Below, piece by piece: positions 53,173 to 62,131 of a stretch of DNA of 64,000 nt. Both the position numbers and the translations under genes were made by a program. The notes under the pieces are model-generated. The model was given only the letters and a program-made list of their open reading frames with translations, searched no databases and had not been told where the DNA came from. The DNA comes from Polaromonas eurypsychrophila. Its GTDB lineage: Bacteria > Pseudomonadota > Gammaproteobacteria > Burkholderiales > Burkholderiaceae_C. Location: contig NZ_BMIG01000005.1 in assembly GCF_014641715.1 (NCBI RefSeq), positions 212,393 through 276,392 on the forward strand, in the 5' to 3' direction. Position 1 is the first letter of the stretch. The number at the start of each line of letters is the position of its first letter.

Positions 53173-54228
53173 ATGACCATGCTCACCCACCCCGCCATGC
53201 CACCCCACTCGCCCGCTATTCGCTCACTTTTTGATAGCTGTGTGCGCACGCCGAATATGGGTTGGAGGCCGATTTGGCTTGTTATTCTGACTACAGTCTC
53301 ACTGTTCGCCCAACCGGCCGCCGCTTTCGACCTGCAAGGCCATCGCGGCGCCCGCGGCCTTGCGCCGGAAAACACCCTGCCGGCCTTTGAGCGGGCGCTG
53401 GCCATCGGCGTCAGCACGCTTGAGCTGGACGTGGGCCTGAGCGCCGATGGCGTGGTGGTGATCGCGCACGACCTGCACCTGAACCCGCTGATCACGCGCG
53501 ATGCCGCGGGCCAGTGGCTGATCGGAAGCAAAGGGCCGCTGATCCGCTCGCTGCGTCTGGCGCAGTTGCAGACTTACGATGTGGGCCGCATCCAGCCCGG
53601 CACGCCCTACGCCAGCACCTTCGGCAGCCAGCAGCCGCTGGACGGCACACGCATCCCGACTTTGGCTGCGCTGTTTGAGCGCGTGAAGCTTCTGGGCGGG
53701 AACGGCATGCGCTTCAACATTGAAACCAAGATCAACCCGGAGCAACCGGGCGACACCGCCAGCCCCGAGCAGATGACTGAAGCGCTGCTGAAGGTCGTGC
53801 GCGATGCCGGCATGCTGCAGCGCGTGAGCATCCAGAGCTTCGACTGGCGCACGCTGCAAATCGTGCAGCGGCTGGAACCGTCGATTCCCACGGTTTACCT
53901 GAGCATTCAAACGGCCAACAGCAACAACATCGCCAGCGGCGCCTGGACGGCCGGCTTCAAGCTCGCCGAACATGCCGGTGTCCCGGCCATGGTCAAGGCC
54001 GCCGGCGGCGCGGTCTGGGCGCCCAACGGCGGCGCGGTCACGCAGGCGCTGGTGCAGCAGGCGCAGGCGCTTGGCCTGAAGGTGATTCCCTGGACCATCA
54101 ACCAGGTGGCCGACATGGAGCGCCTGATCGCCTGGGGCGTGGACGGCCTGATCACCGACTACCCGGACCGCCTGCGCGAAGTGATGCACCAGCGGCAAAT
54201 AGCCCTGCCCGCGCCTTTGAAGCCCTGA
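53173..54228 (+). CDS. Exported glycerophosphodiester phosphodiesterase
   Basis: About 351 residues. A signal peptide-like segment lies at about 30-50 (IWLVILTTVSLFAQPAAA), then the GDPD fold with QGHRGARGLAPENTLPAF, TLELDVGLSADGVVVIAHD and the closing WGVDGLITDYPDR. It splits glycerophosphodiesters to glycerol 3-phosphate and an alcohol in the periplasm. The codons at 53228-53284 just before the signal peptide overlap a GCTAT-type repeat, so the N-terminal extension may be an insertion. Frames reaching further upstream run into the repeat element and are not credible. Confidence 0.9.
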   Translation: MTMLTHPAMPPHSPAIRSLFDSCVRTPNMGWRPIWLVILTTVSLFAQPAAAFDLQGHRGARGLAPENTLPAFERALAIGVSTLELDVGLSADGVVVIAHDLHLNPLITRDAAGQWLIGSKGPLIRSLRLAQLQTYDVGRIQPGTPYASTFGSQQPLDGTRIPTLAALFERVKLLGGNGMRFNIETKINPEQPGDTASPEQMTEALLKVVRDAGMLQRVSIQSFDWRTLQIVQRLEPSIPTVYLSIQTANSNNIASGAWTAGFKLAEHAGVPAMVKAAGGAVWAPNGGAVTQALVQQAQALGLKVIPWTINQVADMERLIAWGVDGLITDYPDRLREVMHQRQIALPAPLKP

Positions 54229-54282
54229 GCGGTCAGAGCATGAGAAAATGCTGGATTGACCTCAGACCACACAGGATTTCCC

Positions 54283-55387
54283 ATGGAAGCAGAACGCATC
54301 AATACCATCGCCAACCAGCTCGCCGACCTCAGCAACCGGGTCAACGAGCTCAGGGGGTATCTTTGACTATCCTGCCAAGGAACGTAAGTTAAACGAAGTC
54401 AACGCGGCGCTAGAAGACCCGAAAGTCTGGGACAACCCCAAACGCGCGCAGGAACTCGGCAAGGAAAAGAAATCGCTGGAAGACGTGGTCCATGTGATAA
54501 ACCGCCTGACCGGCGAGCTGGCCGACAACTCCGAGTTGTTCGAGATGTCCAAAGCCGAAGGCGACGAAGCCGGCATGACCTCCATCGAAGGTGAGGCCGC
54601 GAATGTGGCCACCGAGGTCGAGAAGATGGAGTTCCGCCGGATGTTCAACAACCCGGCCGACCCGCTCAACGCCTTCCTGGACATCCAGGCCGGCGCCGGC
54701 GGCACCGAAGCCTGCGACTGGGCCAGCATGCTGCTGCGCCAGTACCTCAAGTACGCCGAGCGCAAAGGTTTCAAGACCACGATTGAAGACGAAACCGCGG
54801 GCGACACCGCCGGGATCAAGGGTGCGACCATCAAGATCGAGGGCGAATATGCCTTCGGTTTGCTGCGCACCGAAACCGGCGTGCACCGCCTGGTTCGCAA
54901 GTCGCCGTTCGACTCCTCCGGAGGGCGCCACACCTCGTTTGCCTCGGTGTTTGTTTATCCCGAGGTCGACGACTCGATCGAGATCGACATCAACCCGTCC
55001 GACGTGCGCACCGACACCTTCCGCGCCAGCGGCGCTGGCGGCCAGCACATCAACAAGACCGACTCGGCCGTGCGCCTGACACACATCCCGACCGGCATCG
55101 TGGTGCAGTGTCAGGACGGTCGGAGCCAGCACAGCAACCGCGACGTCGCCTGGAAACGCCTGCGCTCGCGCCTGTACGACTTCGAGTTGCGCAAACAACA
55201 GGAAGCCCAGCAAAAACTCGAAGACACCAAGACCGACGTGGGCTGGGGCCACCAGATCCGCAGCTATGTGCTGGACAACAGCCGCATCAAGGATTTGCGC
55301 ACCAACTACGAAACTTCGGCCACCCAGAAAGTGCTCGACGGCGATCTTGATCAATTTATCGAAGCTTCGTTGAAACAGGGCGTATGA
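54283..55387 (+). CDS. prfB: Peptide chain release factor 2, with programmed +1 frameshift
   Basis: RF2 recognises UGA and UAA stop codons. The gene starts at ATG 54283, reads 27 codons to an in-frame TGA at 54364-54366, and continues in the +1 frame from GAC 54365 to the stop at 55387, about 367 residues. The shift site has the classic parts: an internal SD-like AGGGGG (54352-54357), then TAT CTT TGA C. The catalytic GGQ is in [17 protein letters not shown], and the codon-recognition region contains [18 protein letters not shown]2 levels regulate their own synthesis through this shift. The pepN gene follows. Confidence 0.96.
54351..54367 (+). promoter_or_regulatory. prfB programmed frameshift site
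   Basis: AGGGGG followed by TAT CTT TGA C: the internal Shine-Dalgarno-like run, the slippery CTT and the UGA stop at the spacing used for RF2 autoregulation. The downstream +1 frame is open for more than 1 kb and encodes RF2. Confidence 0.95.
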
Positions 55388-55401
55388 CTTTAAAAACTGT
55401 C

Positions 55402-55422
55402 ATTGCGGTCTTGATCCGCAAT
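55402..55422. repeat. Short palindromic repeat between prfB and pepN
   Basis: ATTGCGG-N7-CCGCAAT, a perfect 7-base-pair hairpin. Nearly the same sequence, ATTGCGGG-N5-CCCGCAAT, lies after pepN at 58182-58202. Confidence 0.7.
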
Positions 55423-55453
55423 CCATTCACCACAGGCCACAGGCTGTGCTGCC

Positions 55454-58174
55454 ATGCCAACTCAACCCCAGGAACCCGCCATGATGCGTGAAGGCCAATC
55501 CGCGGTGATCAACCGCGCCGACTACATCGCACCCGCCTACTGGATCGACACCGTCGACCTGTCGTTTGACCTGGACCCGGCCAAGACGCGTGTGCTCAAC
55601 AAGATGACGCTGAGGCGCAATGCCGACGTGCCGGCGGAGCCGCTCAAGCTCGACGGCGAGGAACTCAACCTCGCGCGTGTGCTGGTCAACGGCCAGGGCA
55701 CCTCTTTCCGCATGGAAGGCGAGCAACTGGTGCTGGAGAACCTGCCGGAAGGCGCCGAGGCTTTCGAGCTGGAAATTTTCACCACCTGCGCGCCGGTCAA
55801 AAACACCAAGCTGATGGGCCTGTACGTCAGCAACGACTCTTTCTTCACCCAGTGCGAGGCCGAGGGCTTTCGCCGCATCACCTACTTCCTGGACCGTCCC
55901 GACGTGATGGCCAGCTACAGCGTCACCCTGCGCGCCGACAAGGCGAAGTATCCGGTGCTGCTGTCTAATGGCAATCTGGTCGAACAGGGTGAGCTCGAAG
56001 GTGGCCGCCACTTCGCCAAATGGGTGGACCCGCACAAAAAGCCGGCCTATCTGTTTGCGCTGGTGGCCGGCCAGCTCGTCTCCAGGGAGCAGCGCATTAC
56101 CTCGCGCGCCGGCAAGGAGCATACGCTGCAGGTCTATGTGCGCCCCGGCGACCTGGACAAGACCGAACACGCGATGAACTCGCTGATGCATTCGGTGGCC
56201 TGGGACGAAGCCCGCTTCGGCCTGAGCCTGGACCTGGAGCGTTTCATGATTGTGGCCACCAGCGACTTCAATATGGGCGCCATGGAAAACAAGGGCCTGA
56301 ACATCTTCAACACCAAGTACGTGCTGGCGAACCAGGCGACCGCGACTGACACCGACTATTCGAACATCGAAAGTGTGGTCGGCCACGAGTACTTTCACAA
56401 CTGGACCGGCAACCGCATCACCTGCCGCGACTGGTTTCAATTAAGCCTGAAGGAAGGCCTGACGGTTTTCCGCGACCAGGAGTTCAGCCAGGACCTGTGC
56501 TTTGAGCCCTCGGCCCGTGCCGTCAAACGCATCGAGGACGTACGCGTGTTGCGCACTGCGCAGTTCCCTGAGGACGCCGGCCCGATGGCGCACCCGGTGC
56601 GGCCCGACAGCTACATCGAGATCAGCAACTTCTACACCGTCACCATCTACGAAAAAGGCGCCGAAGTGGTGCGCATGATGCAGACCCTTGTGGGCCGCGA
56701 CGGTTTCGCCAAGGGCATGAAGCTTTACTTCGAGCGCCACGACGGCCAGGCCGTGACCTGCGACGACTTCGCGCAGGCGATTGCTGACGCCAACCCCGCC
56801 TCGGACCTGGCGCGCCTGTTGCCGCAGTTCAAGCGCTGGTACAGCCAGGCCGGCACGCCGCGTGTGCACGGCACGGGTGTGTACGACGCCGCCGCACGCA
56901 GCTACACACTCACGCTTTCGCAAAGCTGCGCATCGACCGCTGGTCAGGCAGTCAAAGAACCCTTTGTGATCCCGGTCGGCCTGGGCCTGCTGGACGCCGA
57001 CGGCGCCGACCTGCCGCTGCAGCTCGCTGGCGAAGCCGCCCCGGTCGCCGCGCCACGCACCTTTGTGCTGACCGAGGCCGGCCAGACGCTGACCTTCACC
57101 CATATCGACGCTGAACCGGTGCCATCCATCCTGCGCGGCTTCAGTGCGCCGGTGGTGCTGGAGTTTGACTACAGCGACGCACAACTGCTGCATCTACTGG
57201 CCAACGACATCGACCCCTTCAACCGCTGGGAAGCCGGGCAACGCCTGGCCGTTCGAAGCGCTATTGAATCCATAGCTGCCAGCGCTTGCCCGGCAGGGGC
57301 TGAGCCGCTTAATGATGCTTACGTGCAAGCCATGCGCAGCGTGCTGCGCGACCCGGCGCTGGACGCCGCCTTCAAAGAGTTGGTGCTGACCCTGCCGGGC
57401 GAAACCTATATCGCCGAACAGCTTGACGTGGTGGACCCGCAGCGCATCCACGCGGTGCGTGAAGCCATGCGCGCGCAACTCGCCACAGCGCTGGCCGACG
57501 ACTGGGCGGTGGTTTACGAAGCGCATCAGGACAATGGCGCCTACACACCCGACCCACTGTCTTCGGGACGGCGCGCACTGGCGGGCATGGCGCTGACACA
57601 TCTGTGCATCGCCGCCACGGTGAGCGGCGACTCGGTCTGGCCCGGCAAGACTTACCAGCGTTTCAAGGCCGCCGGCAACATGACCGACCGCTTCAACGCG
57701 CTGGCGGCGCTGGTCTCCAGTGGCCACGCGCTCGCGGCCGAGGCCCTGCCCCGCTTCCACGCTATGTTCAAGGACGAGGCGCTGGTCATCGACAAGTGGT
57801 TCAGCCTGCAGACCGGGGCGCCAGACCGCGGCGGCAACATCCTGCCGGCCGTCAAGCAACTCATGAAACACGCCGACTTCAGTCTGCGCAATCCGAACCG
57901 CGCGCGCAGCGTCGTCAGCACCTTCTGCCAGGGCAACCCGGCTGGCTTCCACCGCGCCGATGCGGCTGGGTATGTGTTCTGGAGCGAACGCGTGATTGAG
58001 CTCGACGCGATCAACCCGCAGGTCGCTGCCCGTCTGGCGCGCGCGCTCGACCGCTGGAGCAAACTGGCCGAACCCTACCGCAGCGCCGCCCGCGAAGCGA
58101 TTGCCCGCGTCGCTGCAAAATCCGATCTGAGCAAAGACACGCACGAGGTAGTCTCGCGCGCTTTGGCCGATTAA
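55454..58174 (+). CDS. pepN: Aminopeptidase N
   Basis: Up to 906 residues, an M1-family zinc aminopeptidase acting in the cytoplasm. It has the GAMEN-type exopeptidase motif in [15 protein letters not shown] and the zinc site [11 protein letters not shown], with the downstream glutamate in [13 protein letters not shown]. Length and domain order match E. coli PepN. Codons at 57260-57307 (around [17 protein letters not shown]) match the GCTAT-type repeat and look like a small in-frame insertion in the C-terminal helical domain. Start codons at residues 10 or 11 ([10 protein letters not shown]) are also possible. The gene is bracketed by palindromic repeats. Confidence 0.95.
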   Translation: MPTQPQEPAMMREGQSAVINRADYIAPAYWIDTVDLSFDLDPAKTRVLNKMTLRRNADVPAEPLKLDGEELNLARVLVNGQGTSFRMEGEQLVLENLPEGAEAFELEIFTTCAPVKNTKLMGLYVSNDSFFTQCEAEGFRRITYFLDRPDVMASYSVTLRADKAKYPVLLSNGNLVEQGELEGGRHFAKWVDPHKKPAYLFALVAGQLVSREQRITSRAGKEHTLQVYVRPGDLDKTEHAMNSLMHSVAWDEARFGLSLDLERFMIVATSDFNMGAMENKGLNIFNTKYVLANQATATDTDYSNIESVVGHEYFHNWTGNRITCRDWFQLSLKEGLTVFRDQEFSQDLCFEPSARAVKRIEDVRVLRTAQFPEDAGPMAHPVRPDSYIEISNFYTVTIYEKGAEVVRMMQTLVGRDGFAKGMKLYFERHDGQAVTCDDFAQAIADANPASDLARLLPQFKRWYSQAGTPRVHGTGVYDAAARSYTLTLSQSCASTAGQAVKEPFVIPVGLGLLDADGADLPLQLAGEAAPVAAPRTFVLTEAGQTLTFTHIDAEPVPSILRGFSAPVVLEFDYSDAQLLHLLANDIDPFNRWEAGQRLAVRSAIESIAASACPAGAEPLNDAYVQAMRSVLRDPALDAAFKELVLTLPGETYIAEQLDVVDPQRIHAVREAMRAQLATALADDWAVVYEAHQDNGAYTPDPLSSGRRALAGMALTHLCIAATVSGDSVWPGKTYQRFKAAGNMTDRFNALAALVSSGHALAAEALPRFHAMFKDEALVIDKWFSLQTGAPDRGGNILPAVKQLMKHADFSLRNPNRARSVVSTFCQGNPAGFHRADAAGYVFWSERVIELDAINPQVAARLARALDRWSKLAEPYRSAAREAIARVAAKSDLSKDTHEVVSRALAD
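57260..57307 (+). repeat. GCTAT-type dispersed repeat inside pepN
   Basis: GCTATTGAATCCATAGCTGC followed by CAGCGCTTGCCC and GGGGCTGAGCC, the same layout as the intergenic copy at 24934. It adds about 15 residues to the C-terminal domain without breaking the frame. Confidence 0.65.
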
Positions 58175-58177
58175 ACA

Positions 58178-58250
58178 TGTCATTGCGGGCTCGACCCGCA
58201 ATCCATGCTGGCACACTAACCTGGATCCCGGATCAAGTCCGGGATGACAA
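58178..58250. repeat. Double palindromic repeat between pepN and fbp
   Basis: Two hairpins in tandem: ATTGCGGG-N5-CCCGCAAT (58182-58202) and ATCCCGG-N7-CCGGGAT (58224-58247). It can be read through in frame into fbp, giving a spurious WIPDQVRDD leader, typical of translated palindromic elements. Confidence 0.75.
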
Positions 58251-58266
58251 ACCGAGGAGTTTCATC

Positions 58267-59274
58267 ATGCCTTCCAAAGTTTCACTGACGCGCTACCTGG
58301 TCGAGCAACAGCGCATCGACGGTCACATTCCTTCGCAGCTTCGCCTGCTGCTGGAAGTGGTCGCCCGCGCCTGCAAAAGCATCAGCCAGGCCGTCAACAA
58401 GGGCGCGCTCGGCAGTGTGATGGGCAGCGCCGAAAGCGAGAACGTGCAGGGCGAGATCCAGAAAAAGCTCGACATCATTGCCAACGAAGTACTAATAGAG
58501 GCCAACGAATGGGGCGGCCACCTGGCCGGCATGGCCAGCGAGGAGATGGAAGGCATTTACGTGGTGCCCAACCGCTATCCGCAAGGTGAATACCTGTTGC
58601 TGTTCGACCCGCTCGACGGCTCCAGCAACATCGACATCAACGTCAGCATCGGCACCATCTTCAGCGTGTTGAAGATGCCCGAAGGTGATCGCGGTGTGGA
58701 CGAGTCCGATTTTCTACAGGCAGGCCGCCAGCAGGTGGCGGCAGGCTACTGCATCTACGGCCCGCAAACCACGCTGGTGCTGACCGTCGGCGACGGCGTC
58801 GCGATGTTCACGCTAGACCGCGAGCAGGGCTCCTTCGTGTTGATCGAAGAGAACGTGCAGATTCCCGAAGACACCAAAGAGTTCGCCATCAACATGAGCA
58901 ACATGCGGCATTGGGACGAACCGGTCAAGCGTTATGTGGACGAACTGCTGGCCGGCAAGGACGGTCCGCGCGGCAAAGACTTCAACATGCGCTGGGTCGC
59001 AGCCATGGTCGCCGACGTGCACCGCATTCTCTGCCGCGGCGGCATCTTCATGTACCCCTGGGACAAACGCGAGCCTGAAAAAGCTGGCAAGCTGCGCCTG
59101 ATGTACGAAGCCAATCCCATGAGCTGGCTGATCGAGCAGGCCGGCGGCGCCGCCACCAACGGCAAGCAGCGCATCCTTGACATCCAGCCCGGCAAGCTGC
59201 ACGAGCGCGTGAGTGTGATCCTGGGTTCGAAGAACGAGGTCGAACGCGTCACCGGCTACCACCTCGGCGCCTAG
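58267..59274 (+). CDS. fbp: Fructose-1,6-bisphosphatase, class I
   Basis: A 335-residue enzyme that makes fructose 6-phosphate in gluconeogenesis. Metal and substrate motifs: [20 protein letters not shown] (the DPLDGSSN core) and [20 protein letters not shown]. It starts [15 protein letters not shown] at ATG 58267, with GAGGAG just upstream; the earlier in-frame start lies in repeat DNA. It converges with the LysR gene, the two stops being one base apart. Confidence 0.96.
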   Translation: MPSKVSLTRYLVEQQRIDGHIPSQLRLLLEVVARACKSISQAVNKGALGSVMGSAESENVQGEIQKKLDIIANEVLIEANEWGGHLAGMASEEMEGIYVVPNRYPQGEYLLLFDPLDGSSNIDINVSIGTIFSVLKMPEGDRGVDESDFLQAGRQQVAAGYCIYGPQTTLVLTVGDGVAMFTLDREQGSFVLIEENVQIPEDTKEFAINMSNMRHWDEPVKRYVDELLAGKDGPRGKDFNMRWVAAMVADVHRILCRGGIFMYPWDKREPEKAGKLRLMYEANPMSWLIEQAGGAATNGKQRILDIQPGKLHERVSVILGSKNEVERVTGYHLGA

Positions 59275-59275
59275 A

Positions 59276-60190
59276 TCAGTCGGGCCAGCGCAGTCTGGCC
59301 GCCACGTGGTCGCGAAACCACATGTGCGCGCCCAGCCGCTCGCTGCGTTCGTGCCAGATCAGTTCGTACTTCACGGGCTGCAGCGGGAACGGCGTCTCGC
59401 GCACCTCGAGCTGGTATTGCCGTGCTGCAGCCAGCGCCAGGCGGCGCGGCAGCAACGCCATCAGGTCGCACTGGGCCAGCAAGGCAGGCACCGCGGAAAA
59501 CTGGCTGACCACGAGACCGACGCGGCGCTCGATGCCCGCATAGCGCAAGGCCGAGTCGGCATAGGTGAAAGCCTCACCGTCCGGCGATATGGCGATGTGC
59601 GCTACCGAACAAAAGGTCTCCAGGTTCCAGGGCAGCGCCGCCACAGGATTTTTTTTGCGGAACACACACACATGCTGGTCGGCCCACAACTCGCGCCTTC
59701 CGAAGTGCTCCGGTAGCGCGTAGAACAGGCCGACGCCGAAGTCCAGCGTTCCCTGCGCGAGGCGCGACTCCGTGTCGCCCAGCGTACGCGTCACCAGGCG
59801 CAGGGTGAGGCCGGGCGCCGCCGCATGCAAATGCGCATACCAGTCCGGCACGAGCAGGTTCACAAGCATGTCGTTGATCGCCAGCGAAATACCAAAACTC
59901 GTGCTGGCAGCGTTAAAAGAGTCGGGCGCAACGGCACGCCTGAGCGCCTCCAGCGCGCCGCGGACCTCGCGCCACAGGCCCTCGGCCCGCGGTGTCGGAC
60001 GCACGCCGTCGGCGCTGCGCACGAACAGGGGATCGCCATACACCTGCCGCAGGCGTGCCAGCGCGTGGCTAACGGCCGGTTGGGTCAGCGCAAGCCGCTC
60101 TGCCGCGCGGGTGACATTGCGCTCGCGCATGACCATGTCGAAGACTTGCAGCCCGTTCAGGTCAATTCGGCGGGTGTCTGAAGGGTCCAT
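59276..60190 (-). CDS. LysR-family transcriptional regulator
   Basis: A 304-residue regulator. Residues 1-70 form the winged helix-turn-helix (LNGLQVFDMVMRERNVTRAAERL, core NVTRAAERLALTQPAVSHAL), and residues about 95-300 form the substrate-binding effector domain. It lies 28 bases after the Bug-type gene in the same direction, so it is the last gene of the operon with the ligase and amidohydrolase, which it probably regulates. This is unusual only in that LysR genes are more often divergent. Confidence 0.92.
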   Translation of the reverse strand: MDPSDTRRIDLNGLQVFDMVMRERNVTRAAERLALTQPAVSHALARLRQVYGDPLFVRSADGVRPTPRAEGLWREVRGALEALRRAVAPDSFNAASTSFGISLAINDMLVNLLVPDWYAHLHAAAPGLTLRLVTRTLGDTESRLAQGTLDFGVGLFYALPEHFGRRELWADQHVCVFRKKNPVAALPWNLETFCSVAHIAISPDGEAFTYADSALRYAGIERRVGLVVSQFSAVPALLAQCDLMALLPRRLALAAARQYQLEVRETPFPLQPVKYELIWHERSERLGAHMWFRDHVAARLRWPD

Positions 60191-60217
60191 GCACGGGGGA
60201 AAAGTGAAAGGAGGCGC

Positions 60218-61204
60218 CTACTCCATCACGAAGCCGGTCACCCGCACCACTTTACGCCACTTGTCGGTGTCCTCGGCGACAAAGCGGCTGAACTGCTCGG
60301 GCGTGCTGCCTACGGCGCTGGCACCCTGCTCCAGCAGCTTTTTCTTCACTTCCGGCAATTGCATGACCTCGCGCGTGTCGGCGGCAATTTTCGCGGCGAT
60401 GGCCGGCGGCAGACCGGCCGGTGCCATCAGCCCAACCCAGGTGGTGGCGCTGAATCCCGGCACGGTTTCGGCCAGGGTCGGAACCTCGGGCGCGACCGGG
60501 CTGCGCTCCAGCCCTGTCACGGCCAGCGCGCGCAGCTTGCCCTGCTGGACCTGCGGCCAGACCGCGGGGATGTTGTCGAAGGCGATCTGTACCCGACCCG
60601 ACAGCAGCTCGCTCAAGGCAGCGCCGCTGCCCTTGAACGGCACATGCACCATCTCGGTCCCGGTGGCGATCTTGAACAGCTCGGCCGCCAGATGGACGGA
60701 GCCGCCCGCGCCGGTGCTCGCAAAGTTGTACTTCGACGGTTCGGCCTTCAGCAGGGCGACAAATTCCGCCACGTTGCGTGCCGGCACGCTCGGGTGCACC
60801 ACCAGCATGTTGGGGAAGGTGGCCACTAGCGAAATCGTGCTGAAGTCCTTTTGGCTGTAGCTGAGTTTGGGATTGACGGCCGGGGCTACCGAATGGGTGG
60901 ACGCCGTGGCCAGCAGCAAGGTGTAGCCGTCTGCCGGCGCACGCGCGACGTAAGTGGACCCGATCGCGCCGGTCGCGCCGGCACGGTTGTCCACCACCAC
61001 CGGCTGCCCCCAGCGCTCGCCGAGCTTTTGCCCGATCAGCCGCGCAATGGCGTCGGTCGCGCCGCCGGCCGCAAACGGCACAACCAGCGATACCGGTTTG
61101 CTGGGGAAGCGCTCCTGGGCAGCGGCGCCGCTCGCCGACAGCGCAAGCATGGAAGAGAGGGCGACGGCGGTGGCTGACTTGAGAAGAAATCGTTTTGATG
61201 GCAT
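60218..61204 (-). CDS. Bug/TctC-type tripartite tricarboxylate carrier binding protein
   Basis: A 328-residue periplasmic protein with a signal peptide (residues 1-29, LKSATAVALSSMLALSASGAAA in its core). Family motifs: RFPSKPVSLVVPFAAGGATD, IARLIGQKLGERWGQPVVVDNRAGA (core VVVDNRAGA), HVPFKGSGAALSELLSG. No TctA/TctB membrane genes are adjacent. That is common for this greatly expanded family in Comamonadaceae. It likely captures the aromatic or carboxylic acid that the two upstream enzymes process. Confidence 0.93.
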   Translation of the reverse strand: MPSKRFLLKSATAVALSSMLALSASGAAAQERFPSKPVSLVVPFAAGGATDAIARLIGQKLGERWGQPVVVDNRAGATGAIGSTYVARAPADGYTLLLATASTHSVAPAVNPKLSYSQKDFSTISLVATFPNMLVVHPSVPARNVAEFVALLKAEPSKYNFASTGAGGSVHLAAELFKIATGTEMVHVPFKGSGAALSELLSGRVQIAFDNIPAVWPQVQQGKLRALAVTGLERSPVAPEVPTLAETVPGFSATTWVGLMAPAGLPPAIAAKIAADTREVMQLPEVKKKLLEQGASAVGSTPEQFSRFVAEDTDKWRKVVRVTGFVME

Positions 61205-61249
61205 GTTTTGTCTCCTGTTGATTCTGGAAAAATGGGGCCGGGCAGCCCC

Positions 61250-62131
61250 TCAGCCAAGGCCGAGGTAAGCCTGTGCGTTGTCGTGCAGCACCTTCTGAAG
61301 CACCGCGTCGGAATAACCCTCGGAGCGCCAGTCGGCCAGCACCTTTTCGTAGCGCAGCACCGGGAAGTCGCAACCGAACATCACGCGATCCTGCAGCCTG
61401 CCGCTGATTTCTTTTTTGAGTGCCGGTGTGAACTGTCGCGGCCCCCAGCCGTGCAACTCGTAGGTCACGTTCGGCTTGTGCAGCAGGATGGCGATCATTT
61501 CGTCCTGCCACGGGTAAGCCGGCCGCGCAGCCAGAATGCGCAAATCCGGGTAACGCGAGGCGACGTCGTCAATGTGGCGCGGATGCCCGTCGTCCAGCTT
61601 GATGCCTGCGCCGCCCGGCAGGCCTTGCCCGATGCCGGTCAGGCCGGTGAGAATCATCACCGGCACGCCCGCATCGGCAGAACGCTGGTAGAACGGGTCC
61701 CACAGCGGATCGCTGGCCGGCACCCGCGTGACCTGGCCGTTGACACCGATGCCCACGAATCCGGCGCCGGCCGACAGGCAGCGCTCGAACTCGGCAATCG
61801 CCTCCTGGCCGCGGCGCGGGTCGAACTGCAGCCAGTGGCCGGCGATTACGTCCGGGTGCTGGCGCTGCTGCGCCATCGCGTAGTCATGCAACGCACGCAT
61901 CTCGTCGATTGCCATGAACTTGGTGATGGACAGGTCGAGGACGGCCCGCACATTGTTCGCGCGGAAGTAATCCGCCTGTTCCTGCTCGGTGAAATAACTT
62001 ACCGGCGTTTTCCAGATTTTCTCCTGGCGCGCGAGTTCTTCGGGCGTGCGGAAGATGTAGCCGCGCTGGGTGCCCCAGTGCGAATGGCAGTCGATGATTT
62101 TCAAAGTGTTCTCCGTAGGCAAGGCGATCAC
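61250..62131 (-). CDS. Amidohydrolase_2-family protein with an altered active-site region
   Basis: A 293-residue TIM-barrel protein of the ACMSD/gamma-resorcylate decarboxylase-like amidohydrolase family. The N-terminal metal motif is IIDCHSHWG, an Asp lies near the end in VMFGCDFPVL, and a conserved HGWGPRQF segment is present. In the segment ILAARPAYPWQDEMI, relatives usually have AAHP; here the histidine is Arg (CGG). This may alter metal binding. Activity is likely C-C or ring hydrolysis or decarboxylation of an aromatic-derived acid. It overlaps the ligase gene by four bases. Confidence 0.88.
   Translation of the reverse strand: MIALPTENTLKIIDCHSHWGTQRGYIFRTPEELARQEKIWKTPVSYFTEQEQADYFRANNVRAVLDLSITKFMAIDEMRALHDYAMAQQRQHPDVIAGHWLQFDPRRGQEAIAEFERCLSAGAGFVGIGVNGQVTRVPASDPLWDPFYQRSADAGVPVMILTGLTGIGQGLPGGAGIKLDDGHPRHIDDVASRYPDLRILAARPAYPWQDEMIAILLHKPNVTYELHGWGPRQFTPALKKEISGRLQDRVMFGCDFPVLRYEKVLADWRSEGYSDAVLQKVLHDNAQAYLGLG

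Noticed and set aside
54283..54366. prfB as a pseudogene because of the TGA at codon 28
   Set aside because: The AGGGGG-TAT-CTT-TGA-C site is the standard programmed frameshift of release factor 2, and the +1 frame is intact.
58177..58266. Upstream start for fbp
   Set aside because: The extension is a translated palindromic repeat (WIPDQVRDD). ATG 58267 has a good ribosome binding site and matches the family start.
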